The translations under genes were made by a program, and so were the position numbers. DNA of 64,000 nucleotides, taken from positions 1 through 64,000 of the forward strand of contig NW_020194585.1 in assembly GCF_002865645.1 (NCBI RefSeq), read 5' to 3'. Shown here piece after piece: positions 1 to 12,541 of this stretch (positions are counted from its first letter, which is position 1; the number at the start of each line of letters is the position of its first letter). The notes under the pieces are model-generated. The model was not told where the DNA came from. It saw only the letters and a program-made list of their open reading frames with translations, and did not search any database. This DNA comes from Hyaloscypha bicolor E (Eukaryota; Ascomycota; Leotiomycetes; Helotiales; Hyaloscyphaceae).

Positions 1-3000
1 AGAAATTATTATTAAAGAGCTATATAATAAGATTAGATATATAAGAAAAAAGAATATCTTTTACTTAATAATTAATTATTATTATTAGAAAAATTACTAT
101 AACTATATATAGAAATATATTAATACTTATAAGATCTATTAGTATAAAAATAAAAGAAAATAAGAAAAAGCTTTATATCTAATAAAAGCTATATTTCTTT
201 TCTATTACCTTAGAATTAATATAATTAAATTACTAGATTATAAAGAATATAACTTACTAGTTATTACTAGAAATAACTTCTTAAAATAAATTAAAACTAG
301 ATCTTTAAAAAATCTAACTAGTAAAAAGATTACTAAGTTTATTTAGAAAGAAATTATTTATAGGTATAGTTTATTTAGCTAGCTTAAAATAAATAATAGA
401 TCAGAATTTAAAGAAATAGTAATTTAGGAATTTAATAAGCTAGAAATTAATAGAATTATTATTTTGGCCTATAATTCTAAAAAAATAATATAATTAAAAG
501 AAAATATTAACTAATTATTTAAATACTTATTATACTTATAATAAATAAAAAGAAGTTTTAGGTAAATTTACTATTATATATTCTATTTACTAACTAAGTT
601 ATTATATATAAACTAATTAGATTTATTCTCTTTTATATAGTATATAATAGAAAAGCTATATTATTTATAGAAATATATTTTCTAATCTAGAAAATACTTA
701 AATAAAATAAAGTTTATAATAAAGAAATATTTCTAGAAATATATATAAAATAAATATAAATAAGAAATAAAGATATTAAAAAAGCTAGAATAAAGAAAAA
801 TAGAAAATACTAAGAGAAAAAGAAATAATTTAATACTATTTATTAGATTTATTTAAAGCCTATTTCTAAAAAAAAAAAACTAATTCTTATATATAATATT
901 AAATTAATAAATTAAAATAAATCAAGAAATATAAAGCTATTATATTACTAGCTTAGCCTATATAAAATAAGATATATAGATTAACTAAAAAAATACTATA
1001 TATTAGAAGAATTTAATAATAATATATTCTAAAAAATATATACTAGAAATTAATTTAAGTAGTTTATTAAAAGAAATAAATTCTAGTATTTCTCTAAAAA
1101 TAAAGTTAATAATAAATATATATTTATAAATAAATATTTTAAAATAGATATAAAACTAGAAAAAAAATAGTTATAAAATACTATAAGTAAAATAATATTT
1201 AGGAAATTAAGAAAGCTACTAGTATTATTATATATATTCTAGAATTATTAGAATTAGAGAAAGCGAAATATATTTCTTTTATAGAAGATTAGAAGGAAGT
1301 ATTTAATAATAGAAGCTTTTCTTAACCTAAAATAAAGCTTATTATTTTTAATTTTTTATATATCTTTTAATTTTTCTTTCTAATTATTATTTATAGCTTT
1401 TAGAAAATAATTATTATTAAATTACTATTCTGGAAATCAAATAAGCTTTACTATTACTTATTTCTTATTATTATCTAATTATTATTACTAGATAGTATTC
1501 TTAATATAAGATTCTATTACTAAATCTTGGGAATTAAATATAAAGAATTTCTTTTAGTATAAAAATAAATAAAAGATTAAAAGGTTATTTTATAGACTTT
1601 TAATTCCGAACTATAATAATAAATAATAATTATATTTAGAGATAGGAAAAGAAGAGAAAAAGAGAAAAGGCCTTTTATATATATTTTACTAAATTAGAAA
1701 TCTTTTAGAAGCTTTACTTGCCTTTTTAACTAGCTATTCTTATAGCTTATACTAGTCTAAAGCTTAATTATAATATTTATAGATCTCGACTTTAACTTAA
1801 ACTACTATTATAAGTTTCCTTATAATATTTAAATAAACTTTCTAATTAGAAATTATATATAAATAAAATAGCTAAACTAGAAGCCCTATAAGAAGAAAAG
1901 AAAACCTTATTAAACCTAATAGTTATTTCCGAAAGTATTTAATAATATATAATTCTGGAAATCTTTTAGATATTAAATAAACTAGATTTGCCTATTTAAA
2001 GCCTATCTTATATCTAGCTTACCTTAAATTAAGAGATTTACTTTCCCTTCTATATATTTATAGCTATATTTAAAACATATACTATAGCTATTTTAAAAGT
2101 ATATATTAAGACTTAATTAGTATATTATATATTTCTACTTTTATATAAAAAGAATTTCTCTTATATAAAACTTTTTCTCTAATTATAATACTATTATATT
2201 ACTAGAAATTAATTATTTTTTTAAAAAGCTAGTATAATTTACTAATTCTTATTATTAATTTATTTCTTATTATTAAATATTATCTAAATAATTCCTATAT
2301 TCTTAATACTAATTTAGAATATCTAATTTTTCTATATTCTATATTAACTTTAGTATTAACTATTCTAAACTTAATAATAATACTATAAACTTTATTTATA
2401 TTATCTTATAGTTCTTCTTTTTATAATCTCTAATATCTTTAATATTACTTTTATAAATATAAATATTATTTTGGAATTCTAACTAATTAAATAGTTTTAT
2501 ATTATATAAGGCTAACTTTAATAAATACTAAATAAATATAATTAGCTTTTGGAAGAAATACGAATTAGTTTTAGAAGAAGTAATACTTTATTCTAAGTTA
2601 TTTCTTAATTCTATTATTTTAAGTTTCTTTCTATTAATATTTATTTTATATTTTCCTAATATCTTTAATATACTTATATATCTCATCTTTAATATACTTA
2701 TATATCTCATCTTTTATATATTTCCTATATTATTTCCCTTCTTTTATACTATTTCTTTAAATTAATAGAAATATTTTTAAATAAATAGGGAATTAGAATA
2801 TATTTCTATTTCTATTATATTATCTTTTTATTTCTTTATTATTATTATTTAGTTTAATTTACCTTAATTATTTCCTAAATTATATTTCTTTAGGTATATA
2901 TATTTATATTCTTTTATATAATAGAAGCCTAATTTCATATTTTATCTTTTATAATTATTTCTAATTTATAACTATATTACCTTAAATATATCTAATTATT

Positions 3001-5750
3001 ATACTTACTTTCCCTATTATATATATTACTATTTTAGCTTTATTTTCTTACTAGAAAGAAAGAAAAAACTCGAATATATATAATACTTTTATATAATTCA
3101 AGTCTATTCTAATTTATTCTTTATTTTAGAATATACTTAAAAGAAATTCTTATAACCTCGAGAACTTTTAATTCTATAATTTATAACTATTATACTAATA
3201 ATATTTTTATAACTTATTAAAAATAATAAAATAGCTAAAGAATAGATTCCTTAAATTAGTAAAATATATTTCCGTTATTTAAGTAAATAAAAAAATATAG
3301 GATTTTTTTTAAGACTTAGGAAATTAAGTAATATAAATATAAGTATTATATTTCTAATTAATTTTACCCAAATTTATAGTTTTAATTTAATATTATAATT
3401 TCTATTTCTGAGTTTAATACTATTAATTTAAATATAAATAGTTATATTTATAAGAAGAATTACCTGAAATGAATTAAGAAGCTTAGTATTTAAGAATTTT
3501 TAATAAAGGAAATAGAGATATTATAATTCTATTTCTGAAAAGATAATATATTAATATATAGAGATCTTAATAATAGCTATTTCACATTAATCTTTTAACT
3601 TTTAATAGTAGATCTATTAATATAGCTCGGATTTTATAAGATATTAAATAAATACCCTATTTATCTAATTATTTACTTTTAGCTAGCTAGATACTATATT
3701 TCTAGAAATATTAATTATAATTAGTATAAAAGTAATACTAAAGATTTAGCTATTACTAAAGCTTTAAGTAATGAATTCTATCTTAGTAAAAAGTATTAGA
3801 ATATTAGCTATATTTTCCTTATAAACTATAAGAAGGCTATTATTTTTAGTAAAAAGTTTTTTAAAGATATTAATTACTTCTTTATTTCTAATAAATTTAA
3901 GCTAGAAGTAGCTAAGGAATTAGATAAGTATTTACTAAAGATAGTAAAAGAAAAGACTTTAAATATAGTTTATTTAACTAGATAAATAAATGCCTTTAGT
4001 TAGATAATTTATAAATCTGGAATTATAAGAAAGTATTAATTCTCGAATAATATATAAGTTAAAAAATAGCTTAATAATAATTTGCTACTTAATAGGCCTT
4101 TTATTATAATTCTAATAAGTCTAGTTATTATTAAAGATAGAATATACGAAAATAGAGTTTCTTATAAGGTTATTAAAGCCTCTTATTTAGAGCTTTTCCT
4201 TTTTATTAAAGGTTAATTTAAGAATACTATAAATAATATAAAATTCAAAGAAGCTATTTATTTAGAATATATTAGTATAATTTATAATATAATTTACTAT
4301 AATAAGCCTCCTTAATATCTAGTAGTAAAGGCAGAAATTAAGTAATAATTAAAGGCAGATACTAATTAATATAAAGAACTATATTAGATTTAGTATAAGA
4401 ATATAATTAAGTAGATTTGAATTACCTTTAAATAAGTTCGGGAATATAAAATAAGACTATTTGAGAGTAATAAGTCTTATTTTAGGTATATAGAAAAGAA
4501 ATTAGATTAGCTAATAGAGGAGAATTCTAATTATTTTATTATTTTGGACTCTAAATAGGATTTTTCTATTATTTTTAGTATTTAGGGAATAAGTATAAAT
4601 AAATAAAAAGTCGGATATAGTATAGCAGGCTATACTTATTAAAAATCATATTATTTTGGCGGTTTTAAGATTTAAATTATATAGTAAAGGCTATAGCCTT
4701 TTATATATAACTTGCGGGAATTATATAAGAAAGCTGGTTTTTCTATAGACTTAGAGAATAATTCTTTATAAGTATTTAATTAATTAAGCTTTTATATATT
4801 ATATATTATTTATACTTTATTATTTATATTTTTAATTTATTATTTTACTATTAAGTTACATTTTATATTCTAATATACTTTATATGGGTTTTTGTTTTAT
4901 TATAGTTTCCCTCTTATAATAATTAGATATAAAGAAATAAATTAAATATAAATAAAATAAATAAAGAAATATAAAGATAAGAAATAGATATATTTAGAGA
5001 GAAATAGATATATTAAATAGAAGAATATATATATTAAGTATTTAGAAATAGTCTAGTACTAGGCCGGATTAGGAAATTTATATATAAATAAGGAATATTA
5101 TTTTTTAGATATTTTTCGCACTTTTATATTAGTTTTTCGCGTTTTTAGAAGATTATTAGTATTAGTATAACTAGTTTTCCGGAAATTATATAATTTATAT
5201 TATATAATCAGGTTTCCTATATAAAGATAGCGGGATATATAAATAACGAGATATATTAGATACTAGTATTAATTAGGCTTAGTATATTTAGGAATTATAT
5301 ATTAGAACCTTAATATTATAATTTCTATTTATGAAATATAACTACTTTACTAACTTATATAATTAGTATTCTATAATTATATAATAGTACTATATATTAC
5401 TAGTAAACTAATAGTTAGTTAATAATTATATATATAAATAAAAAGAAATAGATCTTAATTTCTACTAATTCTTTAACTAACTTGATTTACTTTATATAAA
5501 AAGCATATAATAGATATAATAGTAAGATAGACTATTTGACTTACTAGACGCTTTAGAGCTAATAATATAATTATATTTAATACTAAAATATAAGAAGAAA
5601 TAAGGGCATTATATTAATTAATAAACTTAACTAATTCTTTAGAACTAAGAAATAGAGATGTTTTTAGGAAAATAGTAGTAGAAAATATTAATAGAAGATA
5701 TTATAATATTAAGAAATACTTTAAATTCTTAATAAATCTATATAGTACCT
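1..5750. repeat. AT-rich RIP-degraded retrotransposon block
   Basis: The sequence is almost pure A/T, with TAA, TAG and TTA triplets in all six frames, and holds no usable ORF. TpA is very frequent while CpA and CpG are nearly absent, the signature left by repeat-induced point mutation. The part near 5060-5413 matches, in reverse complement, the LTR-like segment at 57690-58050: they share an actaagcct box, an aaaacgcgaaaa box and a ttcctaatccgg box. Both areas also carry aaaggctatagcctt (about 4685 and 58088), part of a 16-bp palindrome. I infer a minus-strand relic of the same LTR family. No reverse transcriptase motif could be read here. Confidence 0.7.
5060..5413 (-). repeat. LTR-like segment of the RIP-degraded element
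   Basis: Read on the minus strand from about 5413 downward, this segment follows the same order of boxes as the direct repeats at 57690 and 63725: a tagtttactagtaatatata start, tactattatata, then ataagttagta, actaagcct and aaaacgcgaaaa. Divergence is high and the inner edge is not defined, so the limits are approximate. Confidence 0.4.
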
Positions 5751-6360
5751 GCTAATTTATAACAGATCCGCTCGGCGAAACTTAATTAAGGGGCGTAACG
5801 GAGCTAAGGAATTGCACAAGGCATACTTCTTCGATTATTACCTACTAACTCCAAATTAGAAGGTGAATAGAGGGTATTAGGTCTTGGTCCCCACCCAGAG
5901 TATTTTGGCCATAATAAGTACGAGGCTCACGTTATCCCAATGCATATTCTTCCCTTAAGTTGCTTTCCCTTGTCATTGCTACATCTCTAGATGAAATGCC
6001 AACAGTTCTCATATCGCTTCCAATCGTCCTTATTGCCAATATTGCCGAGGAGGAGCTTTCCACTTTAACGGGAAAAGCGGAAAACCTCTTGAGCTTAAAC
6101 CCAGATTAATGAGTATGTAGAGGCATTTCCAGGGATGAGGCCCTCTATATTTGGCTGCCCAGCGGGTGGGTCCTTGGGAGTTAGGAAAACAAAGTCGCTG
6201 TTTTGGGAATTGGTTTTCTTGCGGTCGGAAGTTAAGGCAAGGAAAATGCTAATGGACGCTGGTGTATGTGATAATAATAATCGCTTAATTTTCGTATTCT
6301 GACCCCCTAAAACAGCACCTTAACCTACCCCGATTCAGGGATTAAAACACTACTACCTTA
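5751..6360. other. GC-normal island, no gene seen
   Basis: About 600 bp of balanced composition lie between two AT-rich blocks. All frames are interrupted by stops and I found no convincing protein, tRNA or terminal repeats. It may be a non-repeated remnant of the original chromosome that escaped RIP, or a fragment of an unRIPed repeat. Confidence 0.4.
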
Positions 6361-6481
6361 ACTAAGAAAGTAATTTTATTATTAAATTATATAAAAATAA
6401 ATAATAAATTAGTATATTAAATAAAGTTTATTAAAATATTTTAAGAATATATTTATTAATATTTAAGCTTAATATATTATT

Positions 6482-6724
6482 TGTAACGGCAGGAACAGAG
6501 CAATGAAACGAGGCTCAAAGATTAATGATTTCTTATATCTTGAGAATTTAAAGCTAAGGAGGAGGAGTGAGGTGTGGCAGTGGATAAGTAGGTATGGCCA
6601 AGAGTACTGAAACGCCGAGCTTTGGAAACGAGCTTGGTTTGAACTATAGCTTGGAACCTTAGCTGAAACCAACCCCTTTAGTTAAAACCACGTCCGTATC
6701 AACCATGTGACACCAGCCGTCACA
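6482..6724 (-). mobile_element. Short TGTGACGGC-ended element, copy 1 (divergent)
   Basis: The element starts TGTAACGGC and ends GCCGTCACA and is flanked by the 5-bp direct repeat TTATT (6477-6481 and 6725-6729). Internal landmarks shared with the copies at 33965, 36806 and 40901/47927 are the gaggctcaaagat box, the tgaaacgcc box and catgtgac near the end. Its orientation is opposite to the copy at 33965. It encodes nothing. TG...CA ends with a 5-bp duplication suit a solo LTR; the 9-bp inverted ends would also suit a MITE. Confidence 0.75.
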
Positions 6725-8620
6725 TTATTAGTAAATTCGATTATATTTATTAAATATATATAAGTTATAAAAAGTAAATTTAATTCCGGTATTTAAATAA
6801 TATATTAAATATTAAATTTAAAATATTAAAGTTAATTAATTCTATTATAGTTTTCTCTAATATAATTATTAATTTATTAGTAAAAATTATTTTTTATTTA
6901 TTATAAATAGTTTTAAAGCTAATAAAATATATTATAAATTCTTTTTAATAATAAAGGCTAACCTTTTAATTAGTAAATAGTTATTAATTAAAATTAGATT
7001 ATTATTTAATTATAAGAAATACTTTTTAAATATAATAAATTCTAAAAATAATAATATTTTCTTTAAATTAGAAATATTTCGAAATATATTATAATTAGAA
7101 TTATTTAAAACCCTAAATAACTTAATTTCTTTATAAGAAATTCTAATAAGGTCTATTTTTAATATTTTAATAAAAAGATCTTTTTTATTATATTTAAGCT
7201 TTATATTATTATTTTTATATAATTATTTAATTAAAAATATTTTTAAGCTATTAAAAAGAATTTAAAATATTATATTAATATTAGTTATAATTATAATAAA
7301 GGAAATATTTTTAAATATAATAATAAAATTAGAAAATATATTTCTTTTATAATAAATAGTAAATAAATTAGTAGTTTATTTATTTGAGTTTTATAAAAAA
7401 CTTATATATTTAAAAAGTATTATTAATTTATTAATTAAATAATTTAAAGATTTCTTTAATAATATAACTATTTAAAGAAATGTTATAAAATTAGTTTTAT
7501 TTATTTAATAATATTTACTAGCCTAAAAATATATATTTATAACTTATTATTTTAAAATATTACTAAATAATTTAATAATACTATTACTAATATTATAGTA
7601 AATTAAAGTAAAATATATAATTATAAAAACCAATTTAAAATATTTCAAAAATATTAAATTAGTAATAATAAATTCTTAAATAATATTTAGGAAATATTAA
7701 GTTAATAAAAATAATAATTTCTAAATAGTATTTAGGAATTAGTTCTAATATTATAAGGTTATTTATTACCGAAATTGGAAATATTTTATATTATTATAAT
7801 AATATAAAGTATTTATCTAAATATTATATATTTTTTATAATTAATATAATTAAAAAAAGTATTATTTATAATTCTTAATATAAGAAAATAAATATATTAA
7901 AATTAAATTAAATTATATAAGAAATATTTCTTGTTTATACTAATTAAAAAGCCTTATAAATACTATTATATTATAATTCTTTTAATTAATATTACTTTTA
8001 TTTTTGAGAATATTTCTTAATTCTTATAATATATAAAAATAAATTAAAAATTTCCAGAATTATAAAGCCTTTAAAATTACTTTATAATTTTATATTTAAA
8101 AATCTTTAAAAATCTTTTTATAATATTTTATTATAATAATTAAAATTTTAGTTTCTTAAAAATATAAAAATTTAGTATTTTAAGTAAAAGCCTTATTTTA
8201 AAACTTTTATTTATTTATATATTTATAACTAATTTTAAATTTTAAATAATTTCTATTTAATTACTTTTCTTTTTTTCTTATTTATTTCTTTTATTATATA
8301 AACTTTTATAGCCTCGATTAATAACTATTATAATAAGCTATTATTACTAATAATAATATTTTCTAGATATTAAATTAAGAACTAGAAAGTGCTTTAGTTT
8401 AATAATAATTATTATTTTTAGGTTCTGGTTTTAAATTAAATATAATTATAAGCTTAAGAAACTAAATAAAAATTAATAAAAATAACTTTCTAGCTAATAT
8501 TTAAATTAGCTTTCTAAAATATTAGCTTTATACTTTTCCTTTTATATCTTCTACTAGTATTTTCTTTTCCGGAAAAAGTAGTACTTTAAATATTAGAAGT
8601 ATTAAGATATATTTAGATTA
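6725..8620. repeat. AT-rich RIP-degraded block
   Basis: The stretch is strongly A/T biased, with stops in all frames and almost no CpG or CpA. No coding remnant could be identified. Composition recovers abruptly near 8620, shortly before the Ginger-like element. Confidence 0.65.
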
Positions 8621-8750
8621 GCAAAACCTCAATTCGAGGTTTTCGATAGGGACTCAATTGGGTCTAGCGGATGTCTTGTCGAAAAATGGTTGTCGGGGTT
8701 GCAAAACCTCTCTAATCCCGGGCCAACTTCGGCAATGTAGCAGATGGAAC
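8621..8750. other. Left flank of the transposon, with a 10-bp direct repeat
   Basis: The sequence gcaaaacctc occurs at 8622 and again at 8701 in otherwise unremarkable DNA. The sequence right of the element (10080-10255) continues into the 5' region of the peptide-transporter gene, so this was probably its upstream region before insertion. Confidence 0.35.
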
Positions 8751-8940
8751 TGTTCACGCCCGTTCGTCAATACGAGCGGTTTACCAATCGGGCGCTACGA
8801 TTAGTCAATCGGCCTTCCGATTAATCAATCGTAGCTCCCATTGATTAATAGGAAATGGAATACGATTCGCAAGCCACAGTGGGTCCCGATTAATCAATCG
8901 AATGGCCGATTGATCAATCGGGTAATATTGAGGTCTCGGG
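8751..8940 (+). repeat. Left terminal inverted repeat with phased palindromes
   Basis: This is the inverted copy of 9885-10075, with only scattered mismatches and small indels. It contains palindromic boxes of the form CGATTRATCAATCG at 8798, 8818, 8887 and 8907. Degenerate boxes at 8778 and 8838 lie on the same 20-bp pitch. I infer transposase-binding sites on one face of the helix. Confidence 0.85.
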
Positions 8941-8956
8941 AATAGCAAAAGCTTTA

Positions 8957-9630
8957 CTATACATGCCTCCTACTACGTCTAGGCGCTCCTATAGCTACCC
9001 TAGCCCTTTTTGGTACCCTCCCCTCCACTTGATCACCTGATTCTCCTCCTTCTCTAGCTCCATTCTCACGTGCTCGCTCCTCAGCTACTCTCTTCTTTGC
9101 TCTCTCAGATGCTCTTCCAGCCTTCTGAACTGATGTAATTAAACCACGATTATTCTCCTTTTCTCATGAACAGTAGTCAAAATCTCAAAGGCATCGTTAT
9201 AGCAAAGGGCATACCGGGCTGGAATAATCTCATCGCGGCGGGTATCGTGGTATTCCTTACGATATACCTGATTATCCTGAAGCTCGTATAATTGGGATTC
9301 GTGCTTAATATTAGCCTGGTAGCGCTTCTCTGCTTTTGTTCCACTAGGGAGTAAAGCATCAGGATTTTGCAACCACCATCTGATATCCATACGCTTCCTA
9401 GCAGTAAGAATTTTCCTACTACCGCCCTTAGCAAGCCTTTGATCCCACGCAGCTTCGTCTTCAGCGGACCAATTATCAGTAGGGTCTTCAGTAATAGGGG
9501 AGGGCAAAAACTGAGTGCCAGAGGAACGTGCTCCTGGTGCAGTAATATCAAAATATTGCTCTGCTCGGCCATAGACACGTTGACGAGGTGTACGTGGGGC
9601 TGGAGATGAACGAAGGGTTGAAAGAGACAT
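8957..9630 (-). pseudogene. Internally deleted transposase remnant of the Ginger-like element
   Basis: The minus-strand frame from a methionine at 9630 (an in-frame upstream ATG lies at 9762) runs to a stop at 9139, about 163 residues. It has an acidic N-terminal part, then a basic segment, then DDEIIPARYAL...VHEK, which resembles the start of a zinc-binding region preceding an integrase core. The expected continuation is absent. From about 9110 to 8957 a different frame encodes a lysine/arginine-rich tail (QKAGRASERAKKR ... GAPRRSRRHV, then stop), typical of a nuclear-localising C-terminus. I infer that an internal deletion joined the N- and C-terminal ends out of frame and removed the catalytic domain. 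The product cannot be an active transposase; a truncated DNA-binding protein is possible but unproven. Confidence 0.6.
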
Positions 9631-9884
9631 ATTGGAAATAAGGTAATTGATTGGGAGGTATATAGAATCAGTAATTGTGCTTGGAAAGTAGGTGCTTGTG
9701 CTGTGAACTATGTGCTGTGAACTGTGTCTAGGTAGTAAAAAGGGAGCAGAGGCCCTATACATATCTAGAAGCTCTGGAGAAGTGTCTTTACCCCTATTAC
9801 ATACTGAGAACTAAAGGGTTTCAGCCATTAGTCTTGAGGATATATTATTACATACTGAGAACTAAAGGGTTTCAGCCTCCTCAG

Positions 9885-10075
9885 CCCCGAAACCCCAATA
9901 TTACCCGATTGATCAATCGGCCCCCTTATTGATCAATCGGGACCCACTGTGGCTTGCGAATCGTATTCCATTTCCTATTGATCAATGGGAGCTACGATTG
10001 ATTAATCGGAAGGCCGATTGACCAATCGTAGCGCCCGATTGGTAAACCGCTCGTATTGACGAACGGGCGTGAACA
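9885..10075 (-). repeat. Right terminal inverted repeat
   Basis: This is the reverse complement of 8751-8940 and ends GGCGTGAACA next to the GAAC target duplication. It carries the same series of cgattgatcaatcg-type boxes. A small indel near 9920-9930 separates the two arms. Confidence 0.85.
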
Positions 10076-10255
10076 GAACGTGTCTTCTGGTGCGTTTCGA
10101 CAACGGGTTACTAACAACAACACAAATCACAAAATCACACATGACTGGCTCATTCGACCGTCTATGCTTGCTTGCTATTACCCCAGCATTGGTATGGTGG
10201 TATGACCAGCTAGCTAAATCCTCAGCCCGGATTGTTAATCTTCAACTCTGTGGCA

Positions 10256-12541
10256 ATGGCTCCTCAGTCCACCACTCTGGCAGGCTGGGCCAAACGAGTG
10301 TTAGCAAGGCCTATTGCATATGAAAATGTACCAGCGGACGATATATTGCTGGCCCGGGTAGCGTGGGTATCTTGAGAATGCCACCCCTCGAGGCTCTGAC
10401 TTATGATATCGCAGGCCATCTTCAACAGAGACACAGCCGGACGAGTATGGAAATGTTGAAACTACAAATAGCACTGAGCGACGTTCAATTAGCAACAATG
10501 GATTTGAAGATGCCGATAACATGGTGTCTACATTTTATGATGATCAGCCTACCGAGGAAGAGTGTAAAAGCCTTCGCCGAATTGCAGATCAGCTGCCGTG
10601 GGCGGTTTGGTATGGTTCACCTTGCCATGTTACCAACCTCAACTTCTGTCGGGATACTTGCTGATAAACGGATTCAGGATCGTAGCGTTAATTGAACTGG
10701 CCGAGAGAGCTGCATACTATGGGGTTTCCGGGCCCTTCCAAAATTACATCCAAAATACGTACAAGAGTCCTTCCGGCTTGCCGGGTGCCCTTGGACTAGG
10801 GCAGTCCGCTGCTACGAGGTTTACCAACTTCTTCCAGTTCTTCTGCTATGTTACACCTGTTTTTGGTTTGTGCTCATCACTTTTACTGAAATGTTCTAAA
10901 TGAAGAGTATTAACATATTTAAATAGGCGCCATTGTGGCCGACTCGTACCTCGGCAAAGTCAAGACAATCATTTGCTTCTCTGTGGCCTATATGCTTGGC
11001 CTTCTCATACTTTTTGGAACGTCCCTGCCAATTGCTATCGAGAATGGCTATGCTTTTGGAGGCTTGATAACCGCTATGATATTAATAGGAATGTTCGTAA
11101 TTGGTTGTTTTTGTCTACCATTATGCTGATATTGCACAGAGGCACTGGCGGTATCAAATCAAATGTCTCCCCACTCATCGCAGAACAGTACACAAGAACC
11201 AAACAAAGTATTCGGATCCTTAACTCAGGTGAGCGCGTCATCGTCGATCCAGCAATGACAATTGAGCGCATTTACACATACTTTTACATGTGTATTAATG
11301 TCGGATCATTGTCAAGCGCATTGACAACAGTCCTGGAGTTAAAAGTTGGCTTCTGGCTAGCATATTTGGTACCTGTATGCATTTTTGGTATCGGATTTAC
11401 TGTCCTTGTGTCCGAGAGAAGGTCGTATATCGACAGGCCACCGAGTGGATCGGTGGTACTTCATGCTTTCAGAATTATTTGGATCGGGATATGGAGTGGG
11501 CACAAATTAGATGCCGCGAAGTCGAACTTTCAGAGAACTGAGCACAGGTTCACTGTTCCGTGGAGCGATGAGTTTGTGGAAGAAATCAAGGTAGCTCTTG
11601 CTTCCTGTAGAGTATTCTTGTTCTTTCCCATCTACTGGATGTGAGTTGCTATCTACTTATACCTACTTTCATTCCTTCTCTCAATAAAATTGGCCGAGTT
11701 TTGTTGGTTATGGCTGATCCCACAATATAGGGCATTTTCCCAAATGCTGAACAATTTTATCTCGCAAGCTGGCACGATGGGTAATGACTCCATTCCGAAC
11801 AATACGAGTAGACTAAACTTACCATTCCTACTAGAACTCCACGGTATTCCAAACGATATACTAACAAACATCGATGCACTGACCATTATCGCATTCATCC
11901 CGATACTCAACACCTGTTTGTATCCCATTCTCCGGAGTAGCGGCATCCTTTTCCGCCCAATTGCAAGAATCACAGTGGGGTTTATTTTCGCCGGACTTGC
12001 AATGTTATATGCGGCCGGAGTGCAGCATCTCATTTATATTAGTGTAATTTGCGGGCACATGCCCCTCATCTGTTTCCAATTTACTAACATTGGCCTTCTA
12101 GCCACCTTGCTTCGCTTCTCCTCTCAACTGTGGCGCCTCTAACGGTGGTTCAATACCCAACAAGGTTCACGTCCTGATACAAACACCTGCTTACTTGTTG
12201 ATTGGTTTCTCCGAAATCTTCGCATCTGTGCGTACCGCTTTCTGTTCGTCTAGTCGTAGTTCCGCTAACATGAGCTATCTTAGACTGCAGGCCTCGAATA
12301 CGCATATACGCAAGCCCCTCCAAGCATGAAATCCTTCGTCATGTCGATGTTTCTCCTGACTTCTGCTGGCGGATCAATACTTGGTATACTGATCGCACCT
12401 TTGGCAAAGGATCCTTACCTAGTCTGGATGTATCTCGGCTTCACAACAATGTGCTTTGTTACTGGTGCCATATTCTGGCGTTTGTTCAAGGGCTACGATA
12501 GTCCGAAAGAGGAGAGGGTTCATTTGAGGAATTTAGATTAA
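10256..12541 (+). CDS. POT/PTR2-family proton-coupled di/tripeptide transporter
   Basis: The gene encodes a plasma-membrane symporter that imports di- and tripeptides with protons. The start MAPQSTTLAG at 10256 and nine exons give 598 residues, the usual length for fungal PTR2 proteins. Introns: 10363-10414, 10610-10677, 10866-10926, 11093-11139, 11641-11730, 11781-11834, 12044-12101, 12232-12290. Each restores a conserved family segment: IELAERAAYYG, SGPFQNYIQN, GTGGIKSNVSPLIAEQYT, the signature FYMCINVGSLSS, the loop FPIYW, and VHVLIQTPAY. A hydrophilic N-terminal region of about 105 residues precedes the first membrane span. Several donors are non-optimal (GTGGGT, GTTCGT, GTACCG), so splicing is inferred from frame and homology. 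No break was found. The Ginger-like element ends 180 bp upstream and may have displaced or altered the promoter. Confidence 0.9.

Larger units (their letters stand above)
8751..10075 (-). mobile_element. Ginger-like DNA transposon derivative
   Basis: A 1325-bp element has terminal inverted repeats of about 190 bp, ends TGTTCACGCC...GGCGTGAACA, and a 4-bp direct repeat GAAC at both junctions (8747-8750 and 10076-10079). The inside holds a minus-strand protein remnant: an N-terminal part ending just where a retrovirus-like integrase zinc-binding segment should continue, then a basic C-terminal tail in another frame. From family knowledge, TGT...ACA ends, 4-bp duplications and an integrase-type transposase are hallmarks of Ginger cut-and-paste elements. 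The integrase core is missing, so this is a deletion derivative needing transposase in trans. It sits 180 bp upstream of the peptide-transporter start codon and is unRIPed. The Ginger label is an inference from ends plus remnant. Confidence 0.75.

Noticed and set aside
9177..9609. Plus- and minus-strand frames overlapping the transposase remnant
   Set aside because: They are shadows of the remnant in other frames with no protein character.
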